A stretch of 10,419 nt of DNA. Origin: Chloroflexota bacterium (GTDB taxonomy: Bacteria > Chloroflexota > Dehalococcoidia > Dehalococcoidales > RBG-16-60-22). Every line of letters begins with the position of its first letter. Within the stretch, counting starts at the first letter, position 1. Both the position numbers and the translations under genes were made by a program. The stretch is from the NCBI GenBank assembly GCA_016875955.1, contig VGOH01000033.1:1-10419 (forward strand). The letters run 5' to 3'. The notes under the pieces are model-generated. The model was not told the origin of the DNA, ran no database searches, and was given only the letters and a program-made list of their open reading frames with translations. Below are positions 1 to 7,515 of this stretch, one piece after another.

Positions 1-1
1 C

Positions 2-997
2 GTGTCCCGCGGGGAGTTCCGCACTGTAATCGGCCTCATCGGCGATGAGAGAAAGGCCGATTTCTCCCATCTGGCCACCCTTCCCGGGGTGAAGGAGGCC
101 TTCCCGGTGGAATCGCCCTACAAGCTCATCAGCCGGGAATATAGCCGGCGCTTTGATGAAGCGGAAGAGCGACGCGAGATAACCGTCGGCAACGTAACAA
201 TCGGTGGGGAGGGGCTGGTGATTATCGCCGGGCCGTGCACCGTTGAAAGCAAGGCGCAGCTCTTCCGCATCGCTGAAGAGGTAAAGAAAGCCGGGGCTCA
301 TATCCTGCGCGGCGGCATATTCAAGCCCAGAAGCTCCGTCCATTCCTTTCAGGGGCTGGGGGGGAACGGCCGCGAGGAAGCAGAGGAGGCCCTGCGCTGG
401 CTGCACGAGGCCGGGCAAAAATTTGAAATGCCGGTAGTGACGGAGGTGAGGGGGGAGGCGCAGGTTGACCTGGTGGCCAATTACGCTGATATAATGCAGA
501 TTGGTGCCCGCAACATGTACAACCAGGACCTGCTCGCCAGGGTGGCCAGAGTTGATAAGCCGATACTGTTCAAGCGGCACTTCGGTGCCGGCATTGATGA
601 GTTTTTATCCTTCGCCGAATACATGGCAGCGGAGGGCAACAAGGATATCATATTGTGCGAGCGCGGCATACTGCCACTGGGAAAGGGAAAAAACTATACC
701 CGCTACACCTTTGACCTTTCGGCGATTCCGGCGATTCAGAAAGAGGCCTACCTGCCGGTGATTGCTGACCCCAGCCATGCCACCGGACGGCAGGACCTCA
801 TCTTCAATATGAGCTGTGCGGCAGTGGCCGCCGGAGCCTGCGGCCTGATGATTGAGGCGCACTACAACCCGTCGGAGGCCATGGTTGACGGTATGCAGAC
901 GATAACGCCGCAAGAATTGAAGGAGATTATCAGCGCCTGCCACAAAATCCACAAGCTGATTGCTAAAAGACACCGGGAGAAGGTGTTAGTGGCATGA
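2..997 (+). CDS. aroF: DAHP synthase, type I-beta class (5' end truncated by window)
   Basis: Catalyses the entry step of the shikimate pathway, PEP plus erythrose-4-phosphate to 3-deoxy-D-arabino-heptulosonate-7-phosphate, in the cytoplasm. The visible 331 residues begin inside a small N-terminal ferredoxin-like domain (about 1-50), which in this family often carries feedback control. A TIM-barrel catalytic domain follows (about 65-320). Motifs: AGPCTVES (76-83, metal-ligand Cys79), GGIFKPRSS (104-112), QIGARNM (166-172), KRHFGAG (191-197), ADPSHATGR (255-263, His259), LMIEAHYNP (282-290, Glu285) and VDGMQT (295-300, Asp296), which together supply the metal site. Family members usually have about 30 more N-terminal residues, and the frame is open to the window edge, so the GTG at position 2 is probably internal. 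The loop after CERGI reads LPLGKGKNYTR, longer than the usual RTFET-type stretch. The stop overlaps the aroB start by 4 bp (ATGA). Confidence 0.95.
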   Translation: MSRGEFRTVIGLIGDERKADFSHLATLPGVKEAFPVESPYKLISREYSRRFDEAEERREITVGNVTIGGEGLVIIAGPCTVESKAQLFRIAEEVKKAGAHILRGGIFKPRSSVHSFQGLGGNGREEAEEALRWLHEAGQKFEMPVVTEVRGEAQVDLVANYADIMQIGARNMYNQDLLARVARVDKPILFKRHFGAGIDEFLSFAEYMAAEGNKDIILCERGILPLGKGKNYTRYTFDLSAIPAIQKEAYLPVIADPSHATGRQDLIFNMSCAAVAAGACGLMIEAHYNPSEAMVDGMQTITPQELKEIISACHKIHKLIAKRHREKVLVA

Positions 998-2073
998 GAC
1001 AGGTTAACGTGGCCCTGGGCCGCCGAAGCTACCCGGTGTATATCGGCTCCGGCCCGCTGGCGCAGACGGGCAGCTATTTGAGGGGGCGGGGCTTTGCCGG
1101 CCGGCTGGTGGTCATCACCGATACCGCGGTGAATAAATTATATGGCGCGGTGCTGGGCAAGGCGCTTGAGGCGGACGGGTTTCAGGTCAGCACCCTTGAA
1201 GTGCCGCCTGGTGAGGCGCAGAAATCGCTGGAGAGGGCGGGGAAGCTTTATCTGGCACTGACCGGCGTTAGCGCCGAGCGGACGACGCCCATTCTGGCGC
1301 TGGGGGGAGGCGTGGTCGGTGACCTGGCCGGATTTGTGGCCGCCACCTACCAGAGAGGGGTGCCGCTGGTGCAGCTGCCGACGACGCTGCTTGCCCAGGT
1401 TGATAGCAGTGTTGGTGGGAAGGTGGCGGTGGACCACGGCCAGCTTAAGAATATGATTGGCGCTTTCTACCAGCCGGCGATGGTCATTGCTGATACCGGC
1501 ACGCTGATGTCCCTGCCTGAAGAAGAGCTGAAAAACGGGCTGGCCGAGGTCATTAAAAGCGCCGCCATACGGGACGGCGCCTTCTTCACCTTTCTTGAAG
1601 AGAACATAGATAAGATAAATTCGCTTGATGCTGATGTCCTTGAGGAGATTGTCTATCGGTCGGTGAGCATCAAGGCAGAGGTGGTGGCCAAGGACGAGCT
1701 GGACATGGGCTTGAGACGTATTTTGAATTATGGCCATACCATCGGGCACGCCGTTGAGTCGGCGGCCGATTTCAAAATAAAGCACGGGCAGGCGGTGGCC
1801 ATCGGCATGGTGGCCGCGGCCAGAATCGCCAACAAACTGGGACGGCTTGGTCAGGGTGAGGTTAACAGGCTGCGGGTGTTAATCGGGCAGGCTGGCCTGC
1901 CCACTGAAGTGCCCAACCTGGATGTTGAGAAAATAATGCGGTCAATGCAGCATGATAAAAAGGTGCGGGGGGGCAGGGTCAAATTCGTCCTGCTGAAATC
2001 AATTGGCGATGCGGTGGTCACTGATGACGTGGCACCGTCTTTAATAAAAGAGGTTTTGACCGGACGGAAATGA
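994..2073 (+). CDS. aroB: 3-dehydroquinate synthase
   Basis: Converts DAHP to 3-dehydroquinate, the second shikimate-pathway step, using NAD+ and a divalent metal (usually Zn or Co). At 359 residues it has the usual family length. The N-terminal nucleotide-binding part contains PPGEAQKSL (71-79) and LALGGGVVGDLAGF (101-114). The substrate loop is PTTLLAQVDSSVGGK (129-143), followed by KNMIGAFYQP (152-161). Likely metal ligands are Glu185 in GLAEVIK, His248 in NYGHTIGHAVE and His264 in KHG; His252 matches the catalytic histidine. The ATG overlaps the aroF stop as ATGA, with an AAGGTG ribosome site about 8 nt upstream, which fixes the start. The 3' end again overlaps the next gene by 4 bp. Nothing is missing or unusual in the catalytic set. 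Confidence 0.97.
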   Translation: MRQVNVALGRRSYPVYIGSGPLAQTGSYLRGRGFAGRLVVITDTAVNKLYGAVLGKALEADGFQVSTLEVPPGEAQKSLERAGKLYLALTGVSAERTTPILALGGGVVGDLAGFVAATYQRGVPLVQLPTTLLAQVDSSVGGKVAVDHGQLKNMIGAFYQPAMVIADTGTLMSLPEEELKNGLAEVIKSAAIRDGAFFTFLEENIDKINSLDADVLEEIVYRSVSIKAEVVAKDELDMGLRRILNYGHTIGHAVESAADFKIKHGQAVAIGMVAAARIANKLGRLGQGEVNRLRVLIGQAGLPTEVPNLDVEKIMRSMQHDKKVRGGRVKFVLLKSIGDAVVTDDVAPSLIKEVLTGRK

Positions 2074-2726
2074 AGCGACCTAAAATCTGTGCATCTATAG
2101 TTAATAATGACCTTGAAGCGATAAGGTGCGTTGCGTCAATGGTTGATTTATACGAGGTGCGCATCGACCTTATTGGCCCGGAGTGGAAGGCGACGGCCAG
2201 CCAGCTCACAAGACCCTGGATTGCCTGCAACCGGAAGTCGGACGAAGGGGGAGCCTGGCAGGGCGGTGAGGAAGAGAGGGTTGCCGAGCTTTTAAGCGCG
2301 CTGGAGCTGGGCGTGGGGATAATTGATATAGAGCTCAGCACGGAGAACCTTAAAGATATTGTGGCGCGGATTAAGAGGGCAGCGCAGTGTCTGGTATCAT
2401 TTCATGACCTGAAAATAACGCCGTCTTTGAATGAAATGAAAGCGCTGGTGCGGCGGCAGCTGGCCGTCGGTGCCGACATTGCCAAGGTGGTCACCACGGC
2501 GCAAAAATTTGACGACGGCATAAGCACGCTGCAGCTGATTCAGGAATTTCCTGGAGAAAGAATCGTCTCGTTTGCCATGGGGCCGCTCGGCGCAGTGAGC
2601 CGGCTTCTCTGTCCGCTGGTAGGCGGTGAATTCATCTATGCGGCCATTGCGCCGGGCAGGGAAGCGGCCTCCGGGCAGTTGACGGTGAGCGAACTGAGAA
2701 AAATTTACCGGATGATAAAAGAATGA
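2070..2726 (+). CDS. aroD: 3-dehydroquinate dehydratase, type I
   Basis: Dehydrates 3-dehydroquinate to 3-dehydroshikimate through a Schiff base on lysine (type I, TIM-barrel class, not the small type II AroQ dodecamer). It has 218 residues, slightly short but normal for compact bacterial and archaeal members. Visible motifs: YEVRIDLIG (28-36, substrate-binding Glu29 and Arg31), CNRKSDEGGAW (53-63), SFHDLKITP (110-118, general acid/base His112), GADIAKVVTTA (134-144, Schiff-base Lys139), FAMGPLGAVSR (168-178, Arg178) and ASGQLTV (200-206, Gln203). The serine that commonly precedes the APGQ motif is alanine here (Ala199). The start overlaps the aroB stop by 4 bp and the stop overlaps the aroE start by 4 bp. 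Base composition near the 5' end is more AT-rich than in its neighbours, but the frame is intact. Confidence 0.96.
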   Translation: MKRPKICASIVNNDLEAIRCVASMVDLYEVRIDLIGPEWKATASQLTRPWIACNRKSDEGGAWQGGEEERVAELLSALELGVGIIDIELSTENLKDIVARIKRAAQCLVSFHDLKITPSLNEMKALVRRQLAVGADIAKVVTTAQKFDDGISTLQLIQEFPGERIVSFAMGPLGAVSRLLCPLVGGEFIYAAIAPGREAASGQLTVSELRKIYRMIKE

Positions 2727-3586
2727 GCTCCATAACCGGCAAGACCAGGGTCTGCGGGATAATCGGCGACCCTATTGAGCACACCATGTCGCCAGCGATG
2801 CACAACGCGGCTTTCAAAGCGCTGGGGCTGGACTATGCCTACCTTGCCTTTCGCGTGCGGAAAGAGGCACTGAAAAATGCCATCGCGGGGCTGAAAGCGC
2901 TTGGCATCGCTGGCCTGAACGTCACCATACCGCACAAGGTGGACATAATGCCGCTTCTGGACAAACTGGACCCGCTGGCGGAGAAGATGGGGGCGGTCAA
3001 CACCGTCGTTAATGAAGATGGCATACTCACCGGCTACAATACTGATGCCCCCGGCTTTCTGCAGGCGCTTAAATCAAGCGGTATTGAGCCCAAGGACAAA
3101 AAAATCGTCGTTATCGGCGCCGGCGGCGCCGCCAAGGGAATCACTTTCGTCCTTGCCGAAGCCGGTGCCGGCTTGGTCATCCTGAACCGCACTCCGTCCA
3201 GGGCGGAAGAGCTGGCGGCGCAGATGGCGCGGTTTTATAAGCAGGGCCTGAAAGCGATGGCATTAAGTGAGGCAAATTTAGAAAAGGCGCTGGCTGGTGC
3301 CGATGTGCTGGTGAATACCACCAGTGCCGGCATGGTGCCCGATGTTGACCTGACGCTGGTGCCTGCCAGATTGCTCAGAGCGGATATAGCTGTCTTTGAT
3401 ATCGTCTACAATCCCCGGGAGACAAGGCTGCTCCGGGAGGCGAAGGCCGCTGGTGCCCGTACCATAGGCGGACTGGACATGCTCGTCTGGCAGGGCGCGC
3501 TGGCCTTTGAGAAGTGGACCGGTCATAAGGCGCCGTTTGAAATCATGAAACAGGCGGCGGTAAAGGCATTGCAGCATGAAAAGTAA
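2723..3586 (+). CDS. aroE: Shikimate dehydrogenase
   Basis: Reduces 3-dehydroshikimate to shikimate, normally with NADPH. It has 287 residues. The N-terminal substrate domain shows GIIGDPIEHTMSPAMHN (12-28), where Thr21 and Ser23 sit at the two shikimate-binding positions, then NVTIPHK (66-72, catalytic Lys72), AVNTV (91-95) and GYNTDAPGF (104-112, catalytic Asp108). The dinucleotide domain has VVIGAGGAAKG (129-139) and LNRTPSRAEEL (154-164); the NRT-S-R arrangement is the one linked to NADP preference. The C-terminal part has DIVYNP (226-231) and GGLDMLVWQGALAFEKWTG (249-267). The start overlaps aroD by 4 bp. There is little Shine-Dalgarno sequence upstream, so translation probably depends on coupling. 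The 3' end overlaps aroK by 11 bp. Full-length AroE is favoured over YdiB/SDH-like paralogues because of its operon position. Confidence 0.97.
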   Translation: MSSITGKTRVCGIIGDPIEHTMSPAMHNAAFKALGLDYAYLAFRVRKEALKNAIAGLKALGIAGLNVTIPHKVDIMPLLDKLDPLAEKMGAVNTVVNEDGILTGYNTDAPGFLQALKSSGIEPKDKKIVVIGAGGAAKGITFVLAEAGAGLVILNRTPSRAEELAAQMARFYKQGLKAMALSEANLEKALAGADVLVNTTSAGMVPDVDLTLVPARLLRADIAVFDIVYNPRETRLLREAKAAGARTIGGLDMLVWQGALAFEKWTGHKAPFEIMKQAAVKALQHEK

Positions 3587-4103
3587 CATCGCCCTCATCG
3601 GCTTCATGGGCACAGGAAAGACCGCCGTGGGCAAAATGTTGGCGGAGAAGCTGAATAAGCAGTTTATGGAGCTTGATGCGCTTATAGAGCAGCGCACCGG
3701 CAAGACCATCCCCGAGATATTTCAGCAGGACGGAGAAATCGCTTTCCGCGAGCTTGAGATTGAAGCGACCAGAGATGCGGCAGAGAGGGAGAGCACGGTG
3801 ATAGCCTGCGGCGGCGGCGTTGTCCTGAACCAGATAAACATTGACCGGCTGAGGCGGAAAAGCGTCATCGTCTACCTTACGGCGTCGCCGTCGGTGATTC
3901 TGGAGAGGACATCAGCCGATACGGATGAAAGGCCGTTGCTGGTGGCCGAGGACAAGGCTGCCAGGGTGGCTGGGCTCTTGAAGTTCCGGCAGCCCTTCTA
4001 CGAGCGTGCTGCTGACATAACCGTGGAAACTTCCCGGCTGGATGTTGGGGAAGTGGTCGGGAAGATAATCAAGAAATTGGGCAGGTATGAAAGTACAGAT
4101 TGA
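3576..4103 (+). CDS. aroK: Shikimate kinase
   Basis: Phosphorylates shikimate at the 3-hydroxyl with ATP. The 175-residue protein is a standard AroK/AroL P-loop kinase. Walker A is GFMGTGKT (9-16). The shikimate-binding aspartate is Asp34 in ELDALIE. Arg58 lies in IAFRELE, and the glycine-rich ACGGGVV (77-83) is the shikimate-binding Walker-B region. The lid carries Arg119 in DERPLL, and RQPFYERAAD (138-147) supplies the last substrate-contact arginine. The start lies 11 bp inside aroE in another frame and begins directly with the first beta strand before the P-loop, so no upstream start is needed. The stop lies 17 bp inside aroA, the longest overlap in the operon. Confidence 0.97.
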   Translation: MKSNIALIGFMGTGKTAVGKMLAEKLNKQFMELDALIEQRTGKTIPEIFQQDGEIAFRELEIEATRDAAERESTVIACGGGVVLNQINIDRLRRKSVIVYLTASPSVILERTSADTDERPLLVAEDKAARVAGLLKFRQPFYERAADITVETSRLDVGEVVGKIIKKLGRYESTD

Positions 4104-5349
4104 AAAAAGTGACATCGCCGGTAAGGTGACCGCGCCTCCGTCCAAGAGCTACACCATCAGGGGCCTGATGTGTGCGGCGCTGGCCCGCGGGGAAAGCCAG
4201 ATAGTGCACCCTTTGTACGCTGACGATACCGAGGCCGCGGTCAGGGTGCTGGGCGATATTGGCGTGGGCGTTAAACGGAAAAAAGACTTGTGGCGGGTCA
4301 GCGGTGGTGATTTTAAAAATCCTGACACTGACCTATACTGCGGCGACTCTGCAGCCACACTGCGGTTCATGACGGCGGTCTGCGCCCTAGCGCCGGGGAG
4401 GTGCCGTTTGACGGCGGGCCCTTCGCTGGCGAAAAGGCCGGTCGGGTATCTGGTGGCGGCGCTGAGAAAAATGGGGGTGGAGTGTTCCGCAGAGAATGGC
4501 CTGCCGCCGGTGGTGGTCAACGGGGGGAAGTTGAGGGGTGGAGAGACCGAGTTGCCCGGCGACGTCAGCTCCCAGTTCGTCTCGGCGCTGCTGCTGGTCT
4601 CGCCGCTGGCCGAGAATGGGATGCACATCAGGCTGACCACACCCCTGAAGTCAAGGCCCTACGTTGCCATGACCCTGGAGTGCATGGCGCAGTTCGGGGT
4701 AAATGTTGAAGCTTCGGCGGAGTTGGACGATTTTCATGTGTCCCGGCAGGCGTATCAGCCCGCCAGATACGATGTGGAGGGCGACTGGTCGTCGGCCTCA
4801 TACTTCCTGGCGCTGGGCGCAGTCTCAAAGAGAATAGAGATAACGAACCTGAACCCGCAGAGCCTGCAGAGCGACCGAATTATGCTGGAGTTCCTGCGCC
4901 AAATGGGTGCAGGGGTTGAAGTATCTCCCGAAACCATCAGGGTCAGAGGGGGCAAACTAAGAGCAGTGCGGGCGGATTTGTCCGACTGCATTGACCTGCT
5001 GCCCACTATGGCCGTTCTGGCGGCCGTGGCCGAAGGGACCAGCGTTCTTACCGGCATCAGCCGGGCCAGGCTAAAGGAATCAGACCGCGTGGCCGCCGTC
5101 CGGCAGGGACTGGAAAAGATGGGCGTAAAGGTCGCCGAGGCAAAGGACCGGCTGCTCATCACCGGCTCAAGCCCGAAAGGCGCCGTCATTGACAGCCACA
5201 ACGACCACCGTATCGCCATGGCCTTCGGCGTTCTGGGCACACTGGCGGGAAACACGGTGATAAACGGCGCGGAATGCGTTGACAAGACATTTCCCGAATT
5301 CTGGGCTATACTAAAAAGCATTGAGGGCAGGCTGAAAATAAATGGGTAA
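4087..5349 (+). CDS. aroA: EPSP synthase (3-phosphoshikimate 1-carboxyvinyltransferase)
   Basis: Transfers enolpyruvyl from PEP to shikimate-3-phosphate. The 420-residue two-domain protein has PPSKSYTIRGL (17-27, Lys20 equivalent to E. coli Lys22), CGDSAATLRF (85-94), AKRPVGYL (115-122, Arg117), GDVSSQF (158-164), DWSSASYFL (233-241), IDLLPTMAV (302-310, Asp303), RLKESDRV (328-335, Glu331), HNDHRIAMAF (371-380) and CVDKTFPEFW (397-406, Lys400). The E. coli NAG96TA motif, with the Gly whose change to Ala gives glyphosate resistance, aligns with DSA89AT. Class II enzymes such as CP4 also have Ala here. The substitution is therefore visible, but insensitivity is an inference. The start overlaps aroK by 17 bp, with GGGCAGG just upstream; the stop overlaps aroC by 8 bp. 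Confidence 0.96.
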   Translation: MKVQIEKSDIAGKVTAPPSKSYTIRGLMCAALARGESQIVHPLYADDTEAAVRVLGDIGVGVKRKKDLWRVSGGDFKNPDTDLYCGDSAATLRFMTAVCALAPGRCRLTAGPSLAKRPVGYLVAALRKMGVECSAENGLPPVVVNGGKLRGGETELPGDVSSQFVSALLLVSPLAENGMHIRLTTPLKSRPYVAMTLECMAQFGVNVEASAELDDFHVSRQAYQPARYDVEGDWSSASYFLALGAVSKRIEITNLNPQSLQSDRIMLEFLRQMGAGVEVSPETIRVRGGKLRAVRADLSDCIDLLPTMAVLAAVAEGTSVLTGISRARLKESDRVAAVRQGLEKMGVKVAEAKDRLLITGSSPKGAVIDSHNDHRIAMAFGVLGTLAGNTVINGAECVDKTFPEFWAILKSIEGRLKING

Positions 5350-6430
5350 CACGCTGGGAAAACTTTTCACCATCACCTGCTTCGGGGAAAGCCACGGCGA
5401 CTGTATGGCCGTGGTGGTTGACGGCTGTCCGGCGGGCCTTCCCCTAGACGAGGCTGATATTCAGCAGGAAGCGGATAAGAGGCGGCCCGGCACCGCCGGC
5501 ACCACGGAGCGACGGGAGCCAGATAAAGTAGAAATTATCTCCGGCGTCCATGACGGGCATACCACCGGCGCTCCCATCTGTATGCTCTGCTGGAATAAAG
5601 ACGTGGACTCTGGAGCCTATGAGAAAAACCGGTTCGCTCTCCGTCCCGGCCACGCCGATTACACCGCCTTTACGAAATATGGCGGCTTCAATGATTTTCG
5701 GGGCGGGGGCAGGTTTTCGGGGAGGATAACCCTGGCCTATGTCATGGCGGGGGCAATCGCCAGGAAGCTTATCGGTCGTCTGGGCATAGATGTCTTTGCC
5801 CATACCGTTGAGATTGGCGGCATCAAGGCGCGGCCTCAGGCATTGGCCGATATCAAAGAAAAAGCCAGCCAGAACCCTCTCTGGTGTGCCGACCCGGAGG
5901 ACGCCGCGAAGATGGCCAGACTGATAGAGCAGACCAAAGCGGCCAAAGACAGCCTGGGCGGGATTATTGAGGGCGTTGCCCTCGGCGTACCGGCAGGACT
6001 GGGCGAGCCCGTTTTTGGCAACTTTGACGGAGAGCTGGCTAAAGCTCTGTTCGCCATTCCCGCGGTCAAGGGCGTGGCCTTCGGTGCCGGCTTTGCCGTG
6101 GCCAATATGAAGGGCTCGGAAAACAACGACCTATATGATATGCAAGATGGCAAAATCATCACCCGGACCAACCACGCCGGCGGGGTGCTGGGTGGCATCA
6201 GCACCGGCATGCCGGTAATCGTCAGGGTGGCCGTCAAGCCGACCGCCTCCATCGCCAGAGGCCAGGAGACGGTGGACATTCAGAAGATGGCCCGGACCAG
6301 CCTCAGCGTAACGGGCCGACATGATACCTGCATTGTGCCGCGGGCGGTGCCAGTGGTGGTAGCAATGATGGCGGTGACCATATGCGACTTTGCCCTGCAG
6401 GCGGGACTGATACCGAGGGTGTTAACATGA
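5342..6430 (+). CDS. aroC: Chorismate synthase
   Basis: Eliminates phosphate from EPSP to give chorismate, using reduced FMN. The 362-residue length is typical. Motifs: FGESHGD (14-20, His18), KRRPGT (46-51), RPGHADYT (101-108, catalytic His104), FRGGGRFSGRIT (119-130), and GRHDTCIVPRAVPV near the C-terminus (about 325-338, with Arg326, His327 and Asp328). The signature reads RFSGRIT instead of the enterobacterial R-x-S-x-RET; this form is common in clostridial-type AroC. No flavin reductase domain is attached, so it should be the monofunctional bacterial type that needs an external FMNH2 supply. The start lies 8 bp inside aroA, and the stop overlaps pheA as ATGA. Confidence 0.97.
   Translation: MGNTLGKLFTITCFGESHGDCMAVVVDGCPAGLPLDEADIQQEADKRRPGTAGTTERREPDKVEIISGVHDGHTTGAPICMLCWNKDVDSGAYEKNRFALRPGHADYTAFTKYGGFNDFRGGGRFSGRITLAYVMAGAIARKLIGRLGIDVFAHTVEIGGIKARPQALADIKEKASQNPLWCADPEDAAKMARLIEQTKAAKDSLGGIIEGVALGVPAGLGEPVFGNFDGELAKALFAIPAVKGVAFGAGFAVANMKGSENNDLYDMQDGKIITRTNHAGGVLGGISTGMPVIVRVAVKPTASIARGQETVDIQKMARTSLSVTGRHDTCIVPRAVPVVVAMMAVTICDFALQAGLIPRVLT
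6415..6421 (+). promoter_or_regulatory. Ribosome binding site that sets the pheA start
   Basis: GAGGGTG lies 5 nt before the ATG at 6427 and inside the end of aroC. It supports initiation at the ATGA overlap rather than at the in-frame ATG at 6382, which would add 15 residues copied out of frame from aroC and matching no chorismate mutase. Confidence 0.65.
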
Positions 6431-7506
6431 ACCTGGAAGAACTGCGGAAACAGATAGACGATGTTGATGCCAGAATCATCAGCTTAATCGGTGAGCGGGT
6501 GCGCATTGCCGAGGAGATAGGCAGGAGCAAGCGGGCCCGGGGCCGCTTGATTGAGGACCGGGAGAGAGAGAAAAAGGTCCTGGAGAATATTAAACACCTG
6601 GCCCAGAAGCAGAACATTGATATTGCCCGGAAAGACCTGGAAAGCATTTATCAGCGTATCATCGCTGCCTGCAAGAATAAAGAGGGCCTTACCGTCGCTT
6701 TCCAGGGCGAGGTGGGCGCTTACAGTGAGGAAGCCGCCTTTCAATTCTTCGGCACGTCAATTGAAATCAGGCCCCGCGAGACACTGGAGGAGGTCTTCGC
6801 CTCGGTGGAGCAGGGAGTCCAGTATGGCATAATCCCGGTGGAGAACTCGCTGGAAGGGAGCATCAGTCGCTCTTATGACCTTATGCTGGAATCTGCCCTC
6901 CATGTCTGCGGCGAGATTGAATTGAGGGTCATCCACTGTCTTATCGCCGGCCATGACGCCAGCCTGGACACAGTGAAGAAGGTCTACTCCCATCCCCAGG
7001 CGCTGGGACAGTGCCGCAGTTTCCTGAAGCACCTTGATGCCGAGCTGGTTCCCAGCTATGATACCGCGGGCAGTGTCAAGATGATAAAGGAGAGCGGGTC
7101 GGCGGACAGCGCCGCCATTGCCAGCGCCCGTGCCGCCGAAATCTACGGTATGAAGGTCATCACCAGGGAGATAGAGGACAATCCGAACAATTTCACCCGC
7201 TTCTTCATTCTGGCCAGGGAAGACTCGCCGCCCAGCGGGAATGACAAGACATCCATTGTCTTTTCCACCAAAGACCGGCCGGGGGCGCTTTATGAGGTCC
7301 TGGGCGAATTTTCCCGGCGCCACATCAATCTGGCCAAGCTGGAATCAAGGCCGACGCGGCAGAAGCCCTGGCAGTACAACTTCTATCTCGATTTTGAGGG
7401 CCATCGCGAGGAGGCTGCCGCCCGCGAAGCGCTGAACAGGGTGGAGGAGCTGTCCATTTTCCTTAAAGTGCTGGGCTCGTATCCCAAAGCCAAAAGACGG
7501 ACGTGA
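6427..7506 (+). CDS. pheA: Bifunctional chorismate mutase / prephenate dehydratase (P-protein)
   Basis: Rearranges chorismate to prephenate, then dehydrates and decarboxylates it to phenylpyruvate, the phenylalanine precursor. The 359 residues hold three domains. The first is an AroQ-type helical chorismate mutase (about 1-85), with Arg7, Lys35 and Gln76 at active-site positions. The second is prephenate dehydratase (about 88-265), with FQGEVGAYSEEAA (92-104), IPVENSLEGSI (136-146), SHPQALGQC (188-196), DTAGSV (212-217) and the catalytic NFTRFF (255-260, Thr257). The third is a C-terminal ACT domain (about 273-355), with RPGALYEVL (284-292) and LESRP (305-309), the phenylalanine-binding signatures. 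Feedback inhibition by phenylalanine is therefore expected. I chose ATG 6427 because it overlaps the aroC stop by 4 bp, has a good ribosome site and starts exactly at the mutase helix. A longer reading from 6382 is open but unlikely. Confidence 0.96.
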   Translation: MNLEELRKQIDDVDARIISLIGERVRIAEEIGRSKRARGRLIEDREREKKVLENIKHLAQKQNIDIARKDLESIYQRIIAACKNKEGLTVAFQGEVGAYSEEAAFQFFGTSIEIRPRETLEEVFASVEQGVQYGIIPVENSLEGSISRSYDLMLESALHVCGEIELRVIHCLIAGHDASLDTVKKVYSHPQALGQCRSFLKHLDAELVPSYDTAGSVKMIKESGSADSAAIASARAAEIYGMKVITREIEDNPNNFTRFFILAREDSPPSGNDKTSIVFSTKDRPGALYEVLGEFSRRHINLAKLESRPTRQKPWQYNFYLDFEGHREEAAAREALNRVEELSIFLKVLGSYPKAKRRT

Positions 7507-7515
7507 GTTAGATAG

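Noticed and set aside
2..4. GTG at position 2 as the true aroF start
   Set aside because: The protein would lack the first strand and helix of the N-terminal domain normally present in the family; the frame is open to the window edge, so the gene more likely begins upstream.
1138..1785. Long antisense open frame (215 residues) opposite aroB
   Set aside because: Shadow of a GC-rich coding gene; the composition is full of Arg, His and Gln with no recognisable motif, and aroB itself is intact and conserved.
3116..3133. GC-rich palindrome-like repeat with two GGCGCC sites
   Set aside because: It encodes the Gly/Ala-rich NADP-binding loop of AroE; the repeat follows from the codons GGC and GCC and is not placed for regulation.
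4755..5321. Antisense open frame (188 residues) opposite aroA
   Set aside because: Low-complexity Ser/Ala/Arg-rich translation typical of antisense frames, with no ribosome site evaluated as convincing and no known domain.
6382..6426. Longer pheA reading from an upstream in-frame ATG
   Set aside because: The extra 15 residues are out-of-frame aroC sequence and match no chorismate mutase; ATG 6427 has the ATGA overlap and a GAGGGTG ribosome site.
6757..7323. Antisense open frame (188 residues) opposite pheA
   Set aside because: Lies entirely within the conserved dehydratase/ACT coding region and shows no family features.
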